DNA of 64,000 nucleotides from Actinoplanes solisilvae. GTDB taxonomy: Bacteria > Actinomycetota > Actinomycetes > Mycobacteriales > Micromonosporaceae. Location: contig NZ_RJAC01000002.1 of assembly GCF_003999975.1 (NCBI RefSeq), positions 124,001 through 188,000 on the forward strand, written 5' to 3'. This document shows, piece after piece, positions 27,618 to 35,949 of this stretch; position 1 is the first letter of the stretch; the number at the start of each line of letters is the position of its first letter. A program made the position numbers and the translations under genes. Under the pieces are notes generated by a model that saw nothing but the letters and a program-made list of their open reading frames with translations, did no database searches and was not told the origin of the DNA.

Positions 27618-28769
27618 TCAGCCGAGTGCCTGCTCCAGGTCGGCGAGCAGATCGTCAACGGTTTCGATGCCGACAGACAGTCGCACGAGATCGGCGGGGA
27701 CTTCAAGCACGGAGCCCGCAGCGGACAGGTGTGTCATCTGGCCGGGGTGCTCGATCAGGGATTCGATGCCGCCGAGCGACTCCGCGAGCACGAAGAGCTT
27801 CGTACGGTTGCAGACGTCGACGGCCTTCTCCATGCCCCCGGTCGTGCGGAACGACACCATGCCGCCGAAGCGCTGCATCTGCTTGGCCGCGACCTCGTGA
27901 CCCGGGTGCGACTCGAGCCCGGGATAGAGCACCTCGGTCACGGCGGGGTGGTCGCTGAGGAAACGAACGATGCGCTCGGCGTTGTCGCAGTGCCTCTCCA
28001 TGCGTACGCCCAAGGTCTTGATGCCGCGCAAGGTGAGCCACGCGTCGAAGGGACCGTTGACCGCGCCCATCGCGTTCTGGTGGAACTGCAACTGGTCGCC
28101 GAGCTCGTCGTCCGCCGTGATCAGGGCGCCGCCGACCACATCGGAGTGTCCACCCAGGTATTTGGTGGTCGAGTGCACGATGACGTCGGCGCCGAGCGTG
28201 AGCGGCTGCTGCAGGTAGGGCGAGGCGAACGTGTTGTCGACCACGAGCAGAGCGTCGTACTCGTGGGCGAGCCCGCCCAGCGCGGCGATGTCGGCGATGC
28301 TGAGCAGCGGATTCGTCGGCGTCTCGGCCCAGATCAGCTTCGTGACACCGGGACGGAACGCGGCGCGCACCTGGTCGAGGTCGTCGAGAGGCACGGCCGT
28401 CCACGACAGGCCCCAGTTCTCGGCCACCTTCGAGAAGAGCCGATAGGTGCCACCGTACGCATCACTCGGGATCACGACATGGTCACCCGGACGGCAGACG
28501 GCGCGCAGCAGCGTGTCCTCGGCGGCGAGACCGCTGGCGAACGCGAGACCGCGGCGGCCGCCCTCGATCGCGGCGAGGCACTCCTGCAACGCGTCGCGGG
28601 TGGGATTGCTGGAGCGGCTGTACTCGTAACCGAGCCGTGGTGCGCCGACGGCGTCCTGGGCGTACGTGCTCGTCTGGTAGATCGGGGGCACGACCGCGCC
28701 GGTCCGGGGGTCCGGATCCTGGCCGGCGTGGATGGCGAGGGTGTCGAACCCGTACTCGTTAGCCGTCAT
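27618..28769 (-). CDS. metB: Cystathionine gamma-synthase (or gamma-lyase)
   Basis: A 383-residue PLP enzyme of the Cys/Met metabolism family. The PLP lysine is Lys203 in HSTTKYLGGHSDVVGG; YSRSSNPTRDAL and SLGGIESLIEHPGQMTH are family signatures. Synthase and lyase activities overlap in this clade, so the physiological direction (methionine synthesis or cysteine production by reverse transsulfuration) is not settled by sequence; cbs lies at 41-42.4 kb. The ATG at 28769 has no Shine-Dalgarno but follows TAGCCT by 8 bases, so a leaderless mRNA is likely. Confidence 0.93.
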   Translation of the reverse strand: MTANEYGFDTLAIHAGQDPDPRTGAVVPPIYQTSTYAQDAVGAPRLGYEYSRSSNPTRDALQECLAAIEGGRRGLAFASGLAAEDTLLRAVCRPGDHVVIPSDAYGGTYRLFSKVAENWGLSWTAVPLDDLDQVRAAFRPGVTKLIWAETPTNPLLSIADIAALGGLAHEYDALLVVDNTFASPYLQQPLTLGADVIVHSTTKYLGGHSDVVGGALITADDELGDQLQFHQNAMGAVNGPFDAWLTLRGIKTLGVRMERHCDNAERIVRFLSDHPAVTEVLYPGLESHPGHEVAAKQMQRFGGMVSFRTTGGMEKAVDVCNRTKLFVLAESLGGIESLIEHPGQMTHLSAAGSVLEVPADLVRLSVGIETVDDLLADLEQALG

Positions 28770-28793
28770 GCTGCGCAAGGCTAGTCTCAGCTG
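28770..28793. promoter_or_regulatory. Overlapping divergent leaderless promoters (metB and HIT gene)
   Basis: Only 24 bases separate the two starts. On the plus strand TAGTCT (28782-28787) lies six bases before the GTG at 28794. On the minus strand TAGCCT (28783-28778) lies eight bases before the ATG at 28769. The two -10 boxes share two base pairs. Confidence 0.6.
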
Positions 28794-29207
28794 GTGGCAT
28801 CGTGTGTGTTCTGCGACATCGTGGCGGGGACGGTGCCCGCTTTCCAGGTCGTCTCTACCCCGGACGGGGTCGGTTTCCTTGATACGCGGCCCGTCTTCAA
28901 GGGTCATGTGCTGGTGGTTCCCCGCGACCACGTGGTGACGCTGCCCGATCTGCCGGTTGCCTTATTGCCCGGATTTTTCGGACTTGTGCAGCGAGTGGCG
29001 GCGGCGGTGCCGGCCGCGCTCGGAGCGCAGGGGACATTTGTGGCGAACAACAACGTCGTGTCGCAGTCGGTGGCGCACCTGCATTTCCACGTGGTGCCGC
29101 GGACGAAAGGCGACGGACTGCGCGGGTTCTTCTGGCCCCGTACGCGGTACGCGTCGTCCTCGGAAGCGGAGTCGTACGCTGCGACCATCGCGGCCAAGCT
29201 CGGGTAA
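28794..29207 (+). CDS. HIT family nucleotide hydrolase/transferase
   Basis: A 137-residue histidine-triad protein. CVFCDIVAG at the start resembles the zinc-site cysteines of HIT proteins, GHVLVVPRDHV is the nucleotide-binding strand, and VAHLHFHVVPR holds the His95-x-His97-x-His99 triad. Such enzymes hydrolyse nucleoside phosphoramidates or AMP conjugates. A rare TTA leucine codon at 28962 could make translation depend on the tRNA-Leu(UAA) at 47.5 kb. The start has no Shine-Dalgarno but an ideally placed -10 box. Confidence 0.92.
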   Translation: MASCVFCDIVAGTVPAFQVVSTPDGVGFLDTRPVFKGHVLVVPRDHVVTLPDLPVALLPGFFGLVQRVAAAVPAALGAQGTFVANNNVVSQSVAHLHFHVVPRTKGDGLRGFFWPRTRYASSSEAESYAATIAAKLG

Positions 29208-29255
29208 GGAACGGACCCCCTCCGGCGTTGCACACAGCGGATGAAGGGAGTGACC

Positions 29256-29915
<660 letters not shown>

Positions 29916-29921
29916 CGGTCA

Positions 29922-29959
29922 GAGCCTCGGCGCCGCTGCCCCGTCGGCGGCGCCGGCTC
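29922..29959 (+). terminator. Hairpin downstream of msrA
   Basis: A GC-rich inverted repeat: GAGCC and CGGCGCCGC on the left pair with GCGGCGCCG and GGCTC on the right. The run after it is ACACGAAAAC rather than T-rich, so termination is likely but unproven. Confidence 0.5.
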
Positions 29960-29996
29960 ACACGAAAACTGCACAGTCTTCGCGCCAGTAACTGCC

Positions 29997-30008
29997 TATG
30001 CTTCAAGC
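29997..30008 (+). promoter_or_regulatory. Leaderless promoter of the toxin-antitoxin operon
   Basis: TATGCT (29997-30002) followed by six bases and the antitoxin ATG at 30009. Confidence 0.55.
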
Positions 30009-30293
30009 ATGAATGCCGTGCCGTTCACTGACGCCCGCAACCGCCTGTCGGAGCTCATCGACGAGGTGGCCTCTACGCACGAGCGCGTGGAGATCACCAG
30101 GCACGGCCATCCTGCCGCGGTGCTCATCTCGGCTGACGATCTTGCGGCGCTGGAGGAAACGCTGGAGGTTCTCTCCAGCGCCGAGGCCATGCGCCAACTC
30201 GCCGAGTCCAAAGCGGCCGTCGAAGCCGGTGACGTCCTCGACGGCGACGAGCTCGCAGCATTGATGGCAAAGCGGTCGAGGCGAGCACGGTGA
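30009..30293 (+). CDS. Type II antitoxin, Phd/YefM family
   Basis: A 94-residue antitoxin. The N-terminal Phd/YefM DNA-binding fold shows FTDARNRLSELIDEVASTHERVEITRHG cut short by the usual PAAVLISADDLAALEETLE. The C-terminal third is acidic then basic and should wrap the toxin. Such antitoxins repress their own promoter, and the operon appears to start with a leaderless mRNA. The stop overlaps the toxin start by four bases (GTGA). Confidence 0.92.
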   Translation: MNAVPFTDARNRLSELIDEVASTHERVEITRHGHPAAVLISADDLAALEETLEVLSSAEAMRQLAESKAAVEAGDVLDGDELAALMAKRSRRAR

Positions 30294-30580
30294 CCGAACC
30301 GGAGCCCGACCGCTACCGACTTCAGGTCATTGGGCCGACGGCACGCGTCCTCGCCGGGCGATTGCCGGCAAAGATCGCCGCAGCGGTCTACGCGTTCATC
30401 ACCACCGCTCTCCTCGTCAACCCCGATCGCGTCGGCAAACGGCTGCTCCTGCCGCCGTACGAAGGCACTTGGTCGGCCAGACGCGGCACCTACCGTGTCC
30501 TCTACGAGATCGACGAAGACGACCTGGTCGTAACCGTGACAGCCATCGAACACCGCGCGGACGCATACCGGTCACGCTGA
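30290..30580 (+). CDS. Type II toxin, RelE/ParE family
   Basis: A 96-residue RelE-like toxin, usually a ribosome-dependent mRNA endonuclease. RYRLQVIGPTARVLAGRLP starts the fold, NPDRVGKRL and the RRGTYRVLYEIDEDDLVVTV strand pair are the family core, and IEHRADAYR carries the usual C-terminal histidine and tyrosine. GTG start, coupled by overlap to the antitoxin. RelE is preferred over ParE because of the YRVLYEID core and C-terminal HRADAYR. Confidence 0.92.
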   Translation: MTEPEPDRYRLQVIGPTARVLAGRLPAKIAAAVYAFITTALLVNPDRVGKRLLLPPYEGTWSARRGTYRVLYEIDEDDLVVTVTAIEHRADAYRSR

Positions 30581-30663
30581 ACCGGCACGGGGTGCTTTGC
30601 CAAGCCTCGCTCCCCACGGCATGACCTACCCCGGTCGGGGTCGCGCGAGTAGCGGATCGTTAC

Positions 30664-30675
30664 TAGCCTGGCCGC
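30664..30675 (+). promoter_or_regulatory. Leaderless promoter of the small membrane protein gene
   Basis: TAGCCT (30664-30669) followed by six bases and GTG 30676. Confidence 0.5.
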
Positions 30676-31033
30676 GTGCCCGGCCCGGACGATACCGTCG
30701 CCGAGATTCGACTGTCGCCTCCTGCCCCTCGGGGAAGGAGGCGAATACTTTACGGCATCGGAATCGCCTGGCTGGCCGTAGCGATCGTCGAGCTGAACGA
30801 CATAAAAAATGTGTCCCTGGTGGCGCTGGCCGTCCCGCCGTTCGAGCTGACGTTGTGGCTCACCGCGGGCGTCCTCACCATAATCGCGGTCGGCCGGTCC
30901 CCGCGTTCGGCCGCGACAAGGGGGGCGGTGCGGGTAATCGCCGCAGTCGGCCTGCTGGCCGCGACGATTCACTTCAACAACTGGTCGATCTTCGAACCGC
31001 GCTCGTACTACGCGAGACCTGCTCGACGATTGA
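30676..31033 (+). CDS. Small membrane protein with a probable frame disruption at its 3' end
   Basis: From GTG 30676 the frame encodes a basic N-terminus and three hydrophobic helices (about 26-40, 50-72, 83-97). In frame zero it has no stop before a terminator hairpin at 31054 and would read on into the next gene for 273 codons. Skipping one base near 31012 gives SYYRDLLDD and a TGA at 31031-31033, only 20 bases before the hairpin. I infer that the real gene ends there, either by a recent indel, a sequencing error or a true frameshift. The protein is not recognised. Coordinates span the shifted stop. Confidence 0.5.
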
Positions 31034-31053
31034 GCACGTCGCCCGTTGTTCGG

Positions 31054-31083
31054 CGGGCCCCGGCAACTACCGGGGCCCGTTTT
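31054..31083 (+). terminator. Rho-independent terminator
   Basis: A perfect 10-bp stem (CGGGCCCCGG with CCGGGGCCCG), loop CAACTA, then TTTTC. It separates the membrane protein gene from the gene at 31168. Confidence 0.92.
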
Positions 31084-31167
31084 CATGCCTCAGGGTGGAA
31101 AAGATCGACATGTCCCGACGCGTTTCGCACACTGGGAAACGACTGCGGGATCGCGGGAGGTGAAACC

Positions 31168-31497
31168 ATGCCGACCTTTTACAACGACGAGGAACGCCAA
31201 GCTTGGCGGGACGCCGAGTCGCTCGCCGCGCAGGCCGAGGAGATGATGCGGGAGGCGGAGGCGGCGCTTGAGACCTGGAAGACCGGCAAGGAGATGAACC
31301 GGCTGCGCTGCGCTCGTAAGGGGATCAGCGAGTCGGACGCGGAGATTCGCTGGGCGGCGTCGGCCAACTCGAAGAACGCGCTGACGAACAACAGTTTTCA
31401 CGTCGGGCTGGCGACGATGTATTTCGGGGCGGCGGCCGCCAATTATTCGCGGGCGCTCTATTTACGCAGTCTCGGCGGCCGGCCCATGGCCGCCTAA
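31168..31497 (+). CDS. Hypothetical small protein with an N-terminal coiled coil
   Basis: A 109-residue protein starting at ATG 31168 with GGGAGGTG six bases upstream. Residues 6-50 are Glu/Ala-rich and predicted helical or coiled-coil; the middle has GISESDAEIRWAASANSKNALTN and the end FGAAAANYSRALYLRSLGG. It has no signal peptide. The gene contains a TTA codon at 31462. An open frame from further upstream fuses it to the preceding gene, but the terminator and the strong ribosome binding site argue for an independent gene. Not recognised. Confidence 0.75.
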   Translation: MPTFYNDEERQAWRDAESLAAQAEEMMREAEAALETWKTGKEMNRLRCARKGISESDAEIRWAASANSKNALTNNSFHVGLATMYFGAAAANYSRALYLRSLGGRPMAA

Positions 31498-31664
31498 GCG
31501 GGATCTTGCTCGGCCGCGGACGACTGTGACTGCGTCGGCGGCTTGGGGGCCGGGTCGGGCGTCGCGGCCGAGGCGGGCGTGGCCAGGGTCAGGCCCAGGA
31601 TGGCGCCGGCGCCGATCAGGCCGAGGCCGGCCAGCGAGACGGGACGGCGTTCAGGCTTCTCCAT
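31494..31664 (-). CDS. Small secreted or membrane-anchored peptide
   Basis: A 56-residue protein. A basic N-terminus (MEKPERRP), a hydrophobic stretch (LAGLGLIGAGAILGLTLA) and ATPASAATP look like a signal peptide with an AXA cleavage site. The remaining tail is only about 25 residues, rich in Pro, Ser and Gln. GGAGG lies 5 bases before the ATG. Its stop overlaps the opposite gene's stop by four bases. Function unknown. Confidence 0.65.
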   Translation of the reverse strand: MEKPERRPVSLAGLGLIGAGAILGLTLATPASAATPDPAPKPPTQSQSSAAEQDPA

Positions 31665-31784
31665 CAAGACCTCCGGTTGAGAGCCGGCCTCCCAAGATGC
31701 CACCCCTTGCTGTGGCCCGGCTGTGCACAACCTGCTAATCGAATGACCTGTTAGCGGGCCTCACGTTCAAGGCAGGATGAACGG

Positions 31785-33197
31785 ATGGAGATCGCGGGCG
31801 AAACCGAACGCAAATACGACGTGCCCACCGAGTTCCGTCTGCCCGATCTCTCCGGAAAGGCCGGGATCAGCAGCGCGGACGGCGCTGAGACGTATGAACT
31901 CGACGCTACGTACTTCGACACCGACGAGCTGACCCTCATGAGCAACCGCCGCACGCTGAGGCGGCGCACCGGTGGCAGCGACGCGGGCTGGCACCTGAAG
32001 ACGCCGGGCGACGGCACCAGCCGCACCGAACATCGCGTGCCGCTGGACGGTGCCGTCGACGTCGTGCCGGCCGAGCTGGCCGGGCAGGTCCGCGCGATCG
32101 TCCGGCGGGCCGAGCTCAGGCCGATCGCCCGGCTGCGCACCCACCGGGTCGAGACGCCGCTGCGCGACGCCGACGGTCACACGCTGGCCCTGGTCGCGCA
32201 GGACCAGGTGATCGCCGAGACCGACGGGCACGAGCAGCGCTGGCAGGAGGTCGAGGTCGAGCTGGTCGACGGCGGCCCGAAGCTGCTCGCGGCGGTCGAG
32301 AAGGTGCTGCTCAAGGCCGGCGCGACCCCGGCCGAGGGCCCGTCCAAGGTCGCCCGCGCCCTCGGCAACAGGCCCGTCCCACCGGCGCCCGGCAAGATCA
32401 AGAACCCCGTTCTCCGGTACGTCAAGGAGCAGCGCGACGCCATCACCGGTTTCGACCCGGGCGTACGCCGGGGAGACCCGGAATCGGTGCACAAGATGCG
32501 CGTCGGCACCCGCCGCCTGCGCAGCACCCTGAAGACGTTCAAGCGCTCCTTCCCCGACGACGCCGACCTGGGCGACGAGCTGAAGTGGCTGGCCGACCTG
32601 CTGGGCCAGGTGCGCGACGGCCAGGTGCAGGAGGGCAAGCTGCTCGCCGGGCTCGACGAGGCGGGCGAGCAGTTCCAGCCAGTCGCCGCCCGCATCCGCG
32701 AACACCTCGACAAGCAGGTCGCCGAGGGCCGCGCCGCGCTCGACGAGGCCCTGGAGAGCGAGCGCTACCTGACCCTGCTCGACCGCATCGACCGGCTCGC
32801 CGCGCAGACGACGGTCGAGGACGACCCGGTGCGCCGTGCCCGAAGGAGCCTGGCCAAGGCCGACGGCCTGCTCGACGAGGCACTGGCCCACGGCGAAGAT
32901 CACGAGCTGCACGACGCCCGCAAGGCCTACAAGCGAGCTCGATACGCGGTCGAGGTGTTCGCCGACGGCAAGCCCGGCAAGCAACTGGTCGACGCGCTGA
33001 CCGATCTGCAGGACGTGCTCGGGGCCCACCAGGACTCGGTGGTCGCCCGCGAACTGCTGCACGAGCTCGGCCAGGACAGCTTCTGGTTCGGCGTTCTCTG
33101 GGCCCGGCAGGAACAGGTGGGCAAGGACACGTACCAGGAATTGCCTGTGGTGGTCGAAACGTCTCGGAAGGGGAGCCTTCGCCGGTGGCTGGACTGA
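31785..33197 (+). CDS. CYTH and CHAD domain protein
   Basis: A 470-residue two-domain protein. The CYTH domain (about 1-205) has the ExExK signature ETERKY at 6-11 and strand residues RRRTGG, WHLKTP and EHRVPL that line a triphosphate tunnel. The CHAD domain (about 220-460) is all-helical with conserved basic helices VHKMRVGTRRLRSTLKTF and HDARKAYKRARYAVEVF, which bind polyphosphate in characterised members. The next gene is a PPK2 polyphosphate kinase, so a role in polyphosphate or triphosphate metabolism is a reasonable inference. Confidence 0.92.
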   Translation: MEIAGETERKYDVPTEFRLPDLSGKAGISSADGAETYELDATYFDTDELTLMSNRRTLRRRTGGSDAGWHLKTPGDGTSRTEHRVPLDGAVDVVPAELAGQVRAIVRRAELRPIARLRTHRVETPLRDADGHTLALVAQDQVIAETDGHEQRWQEVEVELVDGGPKLLAAVEKVLLKAGATPAEGPSKVARALGNRPVPPAPGKIKNPVLRYVKEQRDAITGFDPGVRRGDPESVHKMRVGTRRLRSTLKTFKRSFPDDADLGDELKWLADLLGQVRDGQVQEGKLLAGLDEAGEQFQPVAARIREHLDKQVAEGRAALDEALESERYLTLLDRIDRLAAQTTVEDDPVRRARRSLAKADGLLDEALAHGEDHELHDARKAYKRARYAVEVFADGKPGKQLVDALTDLQDVLGAHQDSVVARELLHELGQDSFWFGVLWARQEQVGKDTYQELPVVVETSRKGSLRRWLD

Positions 33198-33238
33198 ATG
33201 TTCACCTCGTCACTCGTTGAGTCGACACCGGGGGTGGG

Positions 33239-33252
33239 TATGTAGTCGCGTC
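33239..33252 (+). promoter_or_regulatory. Possible leaderless promoter of ppk2
   Basis: TATGTA (33239-33244) lies eight bases before the ATG at 33253, which has no Shine-Dalgarno. Confidence 0.4.
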
Positions 33253-34227
33253 ATGCAGTCGGAGGCGGAGCACACGCATCACAACGGTTACGAGGACGAT
33301 CAGGATCTGACGACGAGCCCGTACGACGGGCCGATCGCGGAGCTGGGTGGCTATCGGGTCGCGGATGACGATGACGACGACCCGGTGCTGCTCAACGCCG
33401 ACGGCAGCCCGGTCGACACGTGGCGCGAGGACTACCCGTACGACGAACGCCTCCCCCGCCCCGACTACGACCACCACAAGCGGCTGCTCCAGATCGAGCT
33501 GCTCAAGCTGCAGAACTGGTGCAAGAGCACCGGCGAGCGGCTCGTGATCCTCTTCGAGGGGCGCGACGCGGCCGGCAAGGGCGGCACGATCAAGCGGTTC
33601 ATGGAGCACCTGAACCCGCGCGGCGCCTCGGTGGTGGCCCTCGAGAAGCCGAACGAGCGCGAGAGCACGCAGTGGTACTACCAGCGTTACATCAACCATC
33701 TGCCGGCCGCGGGCGAGATCATGCTGTTCGACCGGTCCTGGTACAACCGGGCCGGCGTCGAACGGGTCATGGGCTTCTGCACCCGCGCGGAGTATCTCGA
33801 GTTCATGCGCCAGACCCCCGAGCTCGAGCGCATGCTCGTGCGCTCCGGCATCCACCTGGTCAAGTTCTGGTTCTCGGTGACGCAGGGCGAGCAGCGCACG
33901 CGCTTCGCGATCCGCCAGGTCGATCCCGTACGGCAGTGGAAGCTCTCCCCCAACGACCTGGCTTCGCTCGACAAGTGGGGGGACTACACCGAGGCCAAGG
34001 AGGCGATGTTCTTCTACACCGACACGGCCGACGCGCCGTGGACGGTGGTGAAGAGCAACGACAAGAAGCGTGCTCGGCTCGAGGCGATGCGGCACGTTCT
34101 GAACCGGTTCGACTACGACAACAAAGACCCCGAGGTCGTCGGCACGCCGGATCCGTTGATCGTCGGCCCGGCCTCGCTCGCCGTGGAGGGGACCGAAATG
34201 TCCCCCCGGGTATTCCCGCGTCTGTAG
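33253..34227 (+). CDS. ppk2: Polyphosphate kinase 2 family protein
   Basis: A 324-residue PPK2 that transfers phosphate between polyphosphate and nucleotides. Walker A is GRDAAGKGGT at 103-112, LFDRSWYNRAGVERVMGFC is Walker B and lid region, and RFAIRQVDPVRQWKLSP is the lid helix. The N-terminal 65 residues are acidic and low in complexity (a DDDDDD run). An upstream GTG at 33217 is less likely. It lies 55 bases after the CYTH-CHAD gene. Class I against class II/III specificity cannot be assigned safely. Confidence 0.94.
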   Translation: MQSEAEHTHHNGYEDDQDLTTSPYDGPIAELGGYRVADDDDDDPVLLNADGSPVDTWREDYPYDERLPRPDYDHHKRLLQIELLKLQNWCKSTGERLVILFEGRDAAGKGGTIKRFMEHLNPRGASVVALEKPNERESTQWYYQRYINHLPAAGEIMLFDRSWYNRAGVERVMGFCTRAEYLEFMRQTPELERMLVRSGIHLVKFWFSVTQGEQRTRFAIRQVDPVRQWKLSPNDLASLDKWGDYTEAKEAMFFYTDTADAPWTVVKSNDKKRARLEAMRHVLNRFDYDNKDPEVVGTPDPLIVGPASLAVEGTEMSPRVFPRL

Positions 34228-34241
34228 TGATTCAAAAAGTG

Positions 34242-34271
34242 TTGGCGAGGTCTGCTTCCGGTGGTTAACGT
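34242..34271 (+). promoter_or_regulatory. Candidate promoter of the rnz leader
   Basis: TTGGCG (34242-34247), an 18-base spacer and TAACGT (34266-34271). Transcription would start near 34278, just before the leader ribosome binding site. Confidence 0.5.
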
Positions 34272-34277
34272 AGCCGT

Positions 34278-34525
34278 ACACGTGAAGGGAGGTGGTCCGA
34301 AGTTGTATAGCAACGGGACTCGTGAGGTGGCTGTCCGCTAGCCGCTGTCCTTGACAGCTTCGTCAGAAGTAACACGTCGAGACCGTGTGGCAGCGGTGCG
34401 GCGAGTACCAGACAGCCACCCGACCCCCGGGGATCCGGCCTTGTCCGACCGGACCACGCACACGTGCGTGGAAGTCCCCGGGGGTCGCTTCATATCGGGG
34501 TTCGGTTCTTCCGCGGGGGCGTTCA
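34278..34525 (+). promoter_or_regulatory. Highly structured leader RNA upstream of rnz
   Basis: Several long helices can be drawn. P1 pairs GGTGGCTGTC (34326-34335) with GACAGCCACC (34411-34420), perfect over 10 bp. Inside it CCGCTG (34342-34347) pairs with CAGCGG (34391-34396) and ACACG (34372-34376) with CGTGT (34384-34388). A second domain is closed by 13 bp (34421-34433 with 34475-34487) and encloses two hairpins (34434-34453 and 34454-34471). GACAGC at 34353-34358 can alternatively pair with GCTGTC at 34330-34335 or 34344-34349, so exclusive folds exist. A tiny ORF overlaps the 5' arm of P1. I cannot name the RNA family. Confidence 0.6.
34303..34341 (+). CDS. Twelve-codon leader ORF
   Basis: TTG 34303 to TAG 34339-34341 encodes (M)YSNGTREVAVR. 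An unusually strong site, AAGGGAGGTGG, lies upstream with GGAGG ten bases from the TTG; an in-frame GTG at 34282 would make it 19 codons. Codons 9-11 (GTG GCT GTC) lie in the 5' arm of helix P1, so a ribosome at the stop would block that helix. This suggests translation-coupled control, by inference only. Confidence 0.5.
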   Translation: MYSNGTREVAVR

Positions 34526-35437
34526 GTGCGCGAGTTGGTCACGCTCGGCACGGCGAGCCAGGTCCCGACCCGGTATCGCAACCACAACGGATACGTCCTG
34601 CGCTGGGACGACGAGGTGATCCTCTTCGACCCGGGCGAGGGCACCCAGCGCCAGATGCTGATGGCCGGCCTCCCGGTCACCCCTCTCAAGCGCATCTGCA
34701 TCACCCACTTCCACGGCGATCACAGCCTCGGCCTGCCCGGCATCCTGCAGCGCATCTCGCTCGACAAGGTGCCCCACCCGGTGACGGTCCACTACCCGGG
34801 CGCCGGACAGGAGTTCTACGACCGGCTGCGGCACGCCACCAGCTACTGGGACAACGCCGAGATCGTGCCCTCGCCGATCACCGGCGACAGCTTCACGGTC
34901 CCCACCCCCGCCGGTCGGCTCACGGCGCTGCCACTGTGGCATTCACTTCCCACGTACGGGTACCGCCTCGACGAACCGAGCGGGCGCCGCATGGTTCCCG
35001 CGCTGCTGGCCGCGCACGGCATCGCCGGCCCCGCGGTCGGCGAGCTGCAGCACGCCGGACGGATCGGCGACGTGACCCTCGATGAGGTCAGCGTCGAACG
35101 GCCCGGTCAGAGCTTCGCGTTCATCATGGACACCGGCCTGTGCGACAACGTGTTCGCCCTGGCCGACGGCGTCGACCTGCTGGTCATCGAGTCGACCTTC
35201 CTCACCGAGGACGCCGAGATGGCCGCCCAGGTCGGGCACCTCACGGCGGCTCAGGCGGGCGCGGTGGCTCACCAGGCGGGCGTACGAACCCTGGTGCTGA
35301 CGCACTTCTCGCAGCGCTACCAGGATCCGGCTCGGTTCCTCGACGAGGCACGGGCCAACTTCGCCGGCGAGATCGTGGTCGCGGAAGATCTGGGCCGCGT
35401 GCCGGTGCCCCCGCGGCGGGCCGCTACGGTCGCGTGA
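34526..35437 (+). CDS. rnz: Ribonuclease Z
   Basis: A 303-residue metallo-beta-lactamase-fold endonuclease that trims tRNA 3' ends. The zinc motif [13 protein letters not shown] gives His61, His63, Asp65 and His66; DTGLCDNV and LTHFSQRY supply the later ligands. The GTG at 34526 begins the conserved [15 protein letters not shown]; a longer open frame from 34385 runs through the structured leader and is rejected. The ribosome binding site is weak (GGGGGC). The stop overlaps the next gene's start (TGATG). Confidence 0.94.
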   Translation: MRELVTLGTASQVPTRYRNHNGYVLRWDDEVILFDPGEGTQRQMLMAGLPVTPLKRICITHFHGDHSLGLPGILQRISLDKVPHPVTVHYPGAGQEFYDRLRHATSYWDNAEIVPSPITGDSFTVPTPAGRLTALPLWHSLPTYGYRLDEPSGRRMVPALLAAHGIAGPAVGELQHAGRIGDVTLDEVSVERPGQSFAFIMDTGLCDNVFALADGVDLLVIESTFLTEDAEMAAQVGHLTAAQAGAVAHQAGVRTLVLTHFSQRYQDPARFLDEARANFAGEIVVAEDLGRVPVPPRRAATVA

Positions 35438-35949
35438 TGAGCGTGCTCCTGCGTACGGCGAAAGACTCTGATCTGGTCGCGGTCGGGGCGGTGCACCAGC
35501 GCTCGCGGGTCGCGGCCTACGCCCACATCCTCGCGGCCGACACGTTGGCGCTGCGGACGGCCGAGTCGTTCGGCGAGTGGTGGACCGAACGCTACCGCTG
35601 GGAAGCCGACACCCACCGCCTGACGGTCGCCGAGCTGGACGGGCGGGTCGTCGGCTTCACCTACGTCGGCCCGTCGGAGACTCCCGGGGCCGCCGAGCTG
35701 TACGCGATCCACGTCGAACCCGATCTCGTCGGCACGGGCGTGGGCCGGCGCTTGATGGAGGACGCACTCGACGGCCTCGAGAAGGTCGGCGGCTCGCGGG
35801 CCGTCCTGTGGGTGCTGGCCGACAACTCGCGGGCGCGGCGCTTCTACGCGGCGGGTGGTTGGATCCCCGACGGCGCGACCCGGGTCGAACCCGTCAACGG
35901 CGAGCCGGTCGAACAGCTCCGCTACAGCCGGCCGCTGATCGGCTCCTGA
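35437..35949 (+). CDS. GNAT family N-acetyltransferase
   Basis: A 170-residue GNAT. Motif A, the acetyl-CoA pyrophosphate loop, is LVGTGVGRRLMEDAL, preceded by the strand ELYAIHVEPD. Motif B is AVLWVLADNSRARRFYAAGGW. The substrate is unknown; the family includes protein and small-molecule acetyltransferases. The start codon overlaps the rnz stop, so the two genes are co-translated. It has no RNA-binding domain, so a link to tRNA processing cannot be claimed. Confidence 0.9.
   Translation: MSVLLRTAKDSDLVAVGAVHQRSRVAAYAHILAADTLALRTAESFGEWWTERYRWEADTHRLTVAELDGRVVGFTYVGPSETPGAAELYAIHVEPDLVGTGVGRRLMEDALDGLEKVGGSRAVLWVLADNSRARRFYAAGGWIPDGATRVEPVNGEPVEQLRYSRPLIGS

Noticed and set aside
30676..31497. 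Single 273-residue fusion protein
   Set aside because: A perfect intrinsic terminator and a strong ribosome binding site lie in the middle, and the joining segment has no protein-like composition.
34385..34525. Longer rnz N-terminus from ATG 34385
   Set aside because: It would translate the structured leader; the conserved RNase Z start RELVTLGT begins at GTG 34526.
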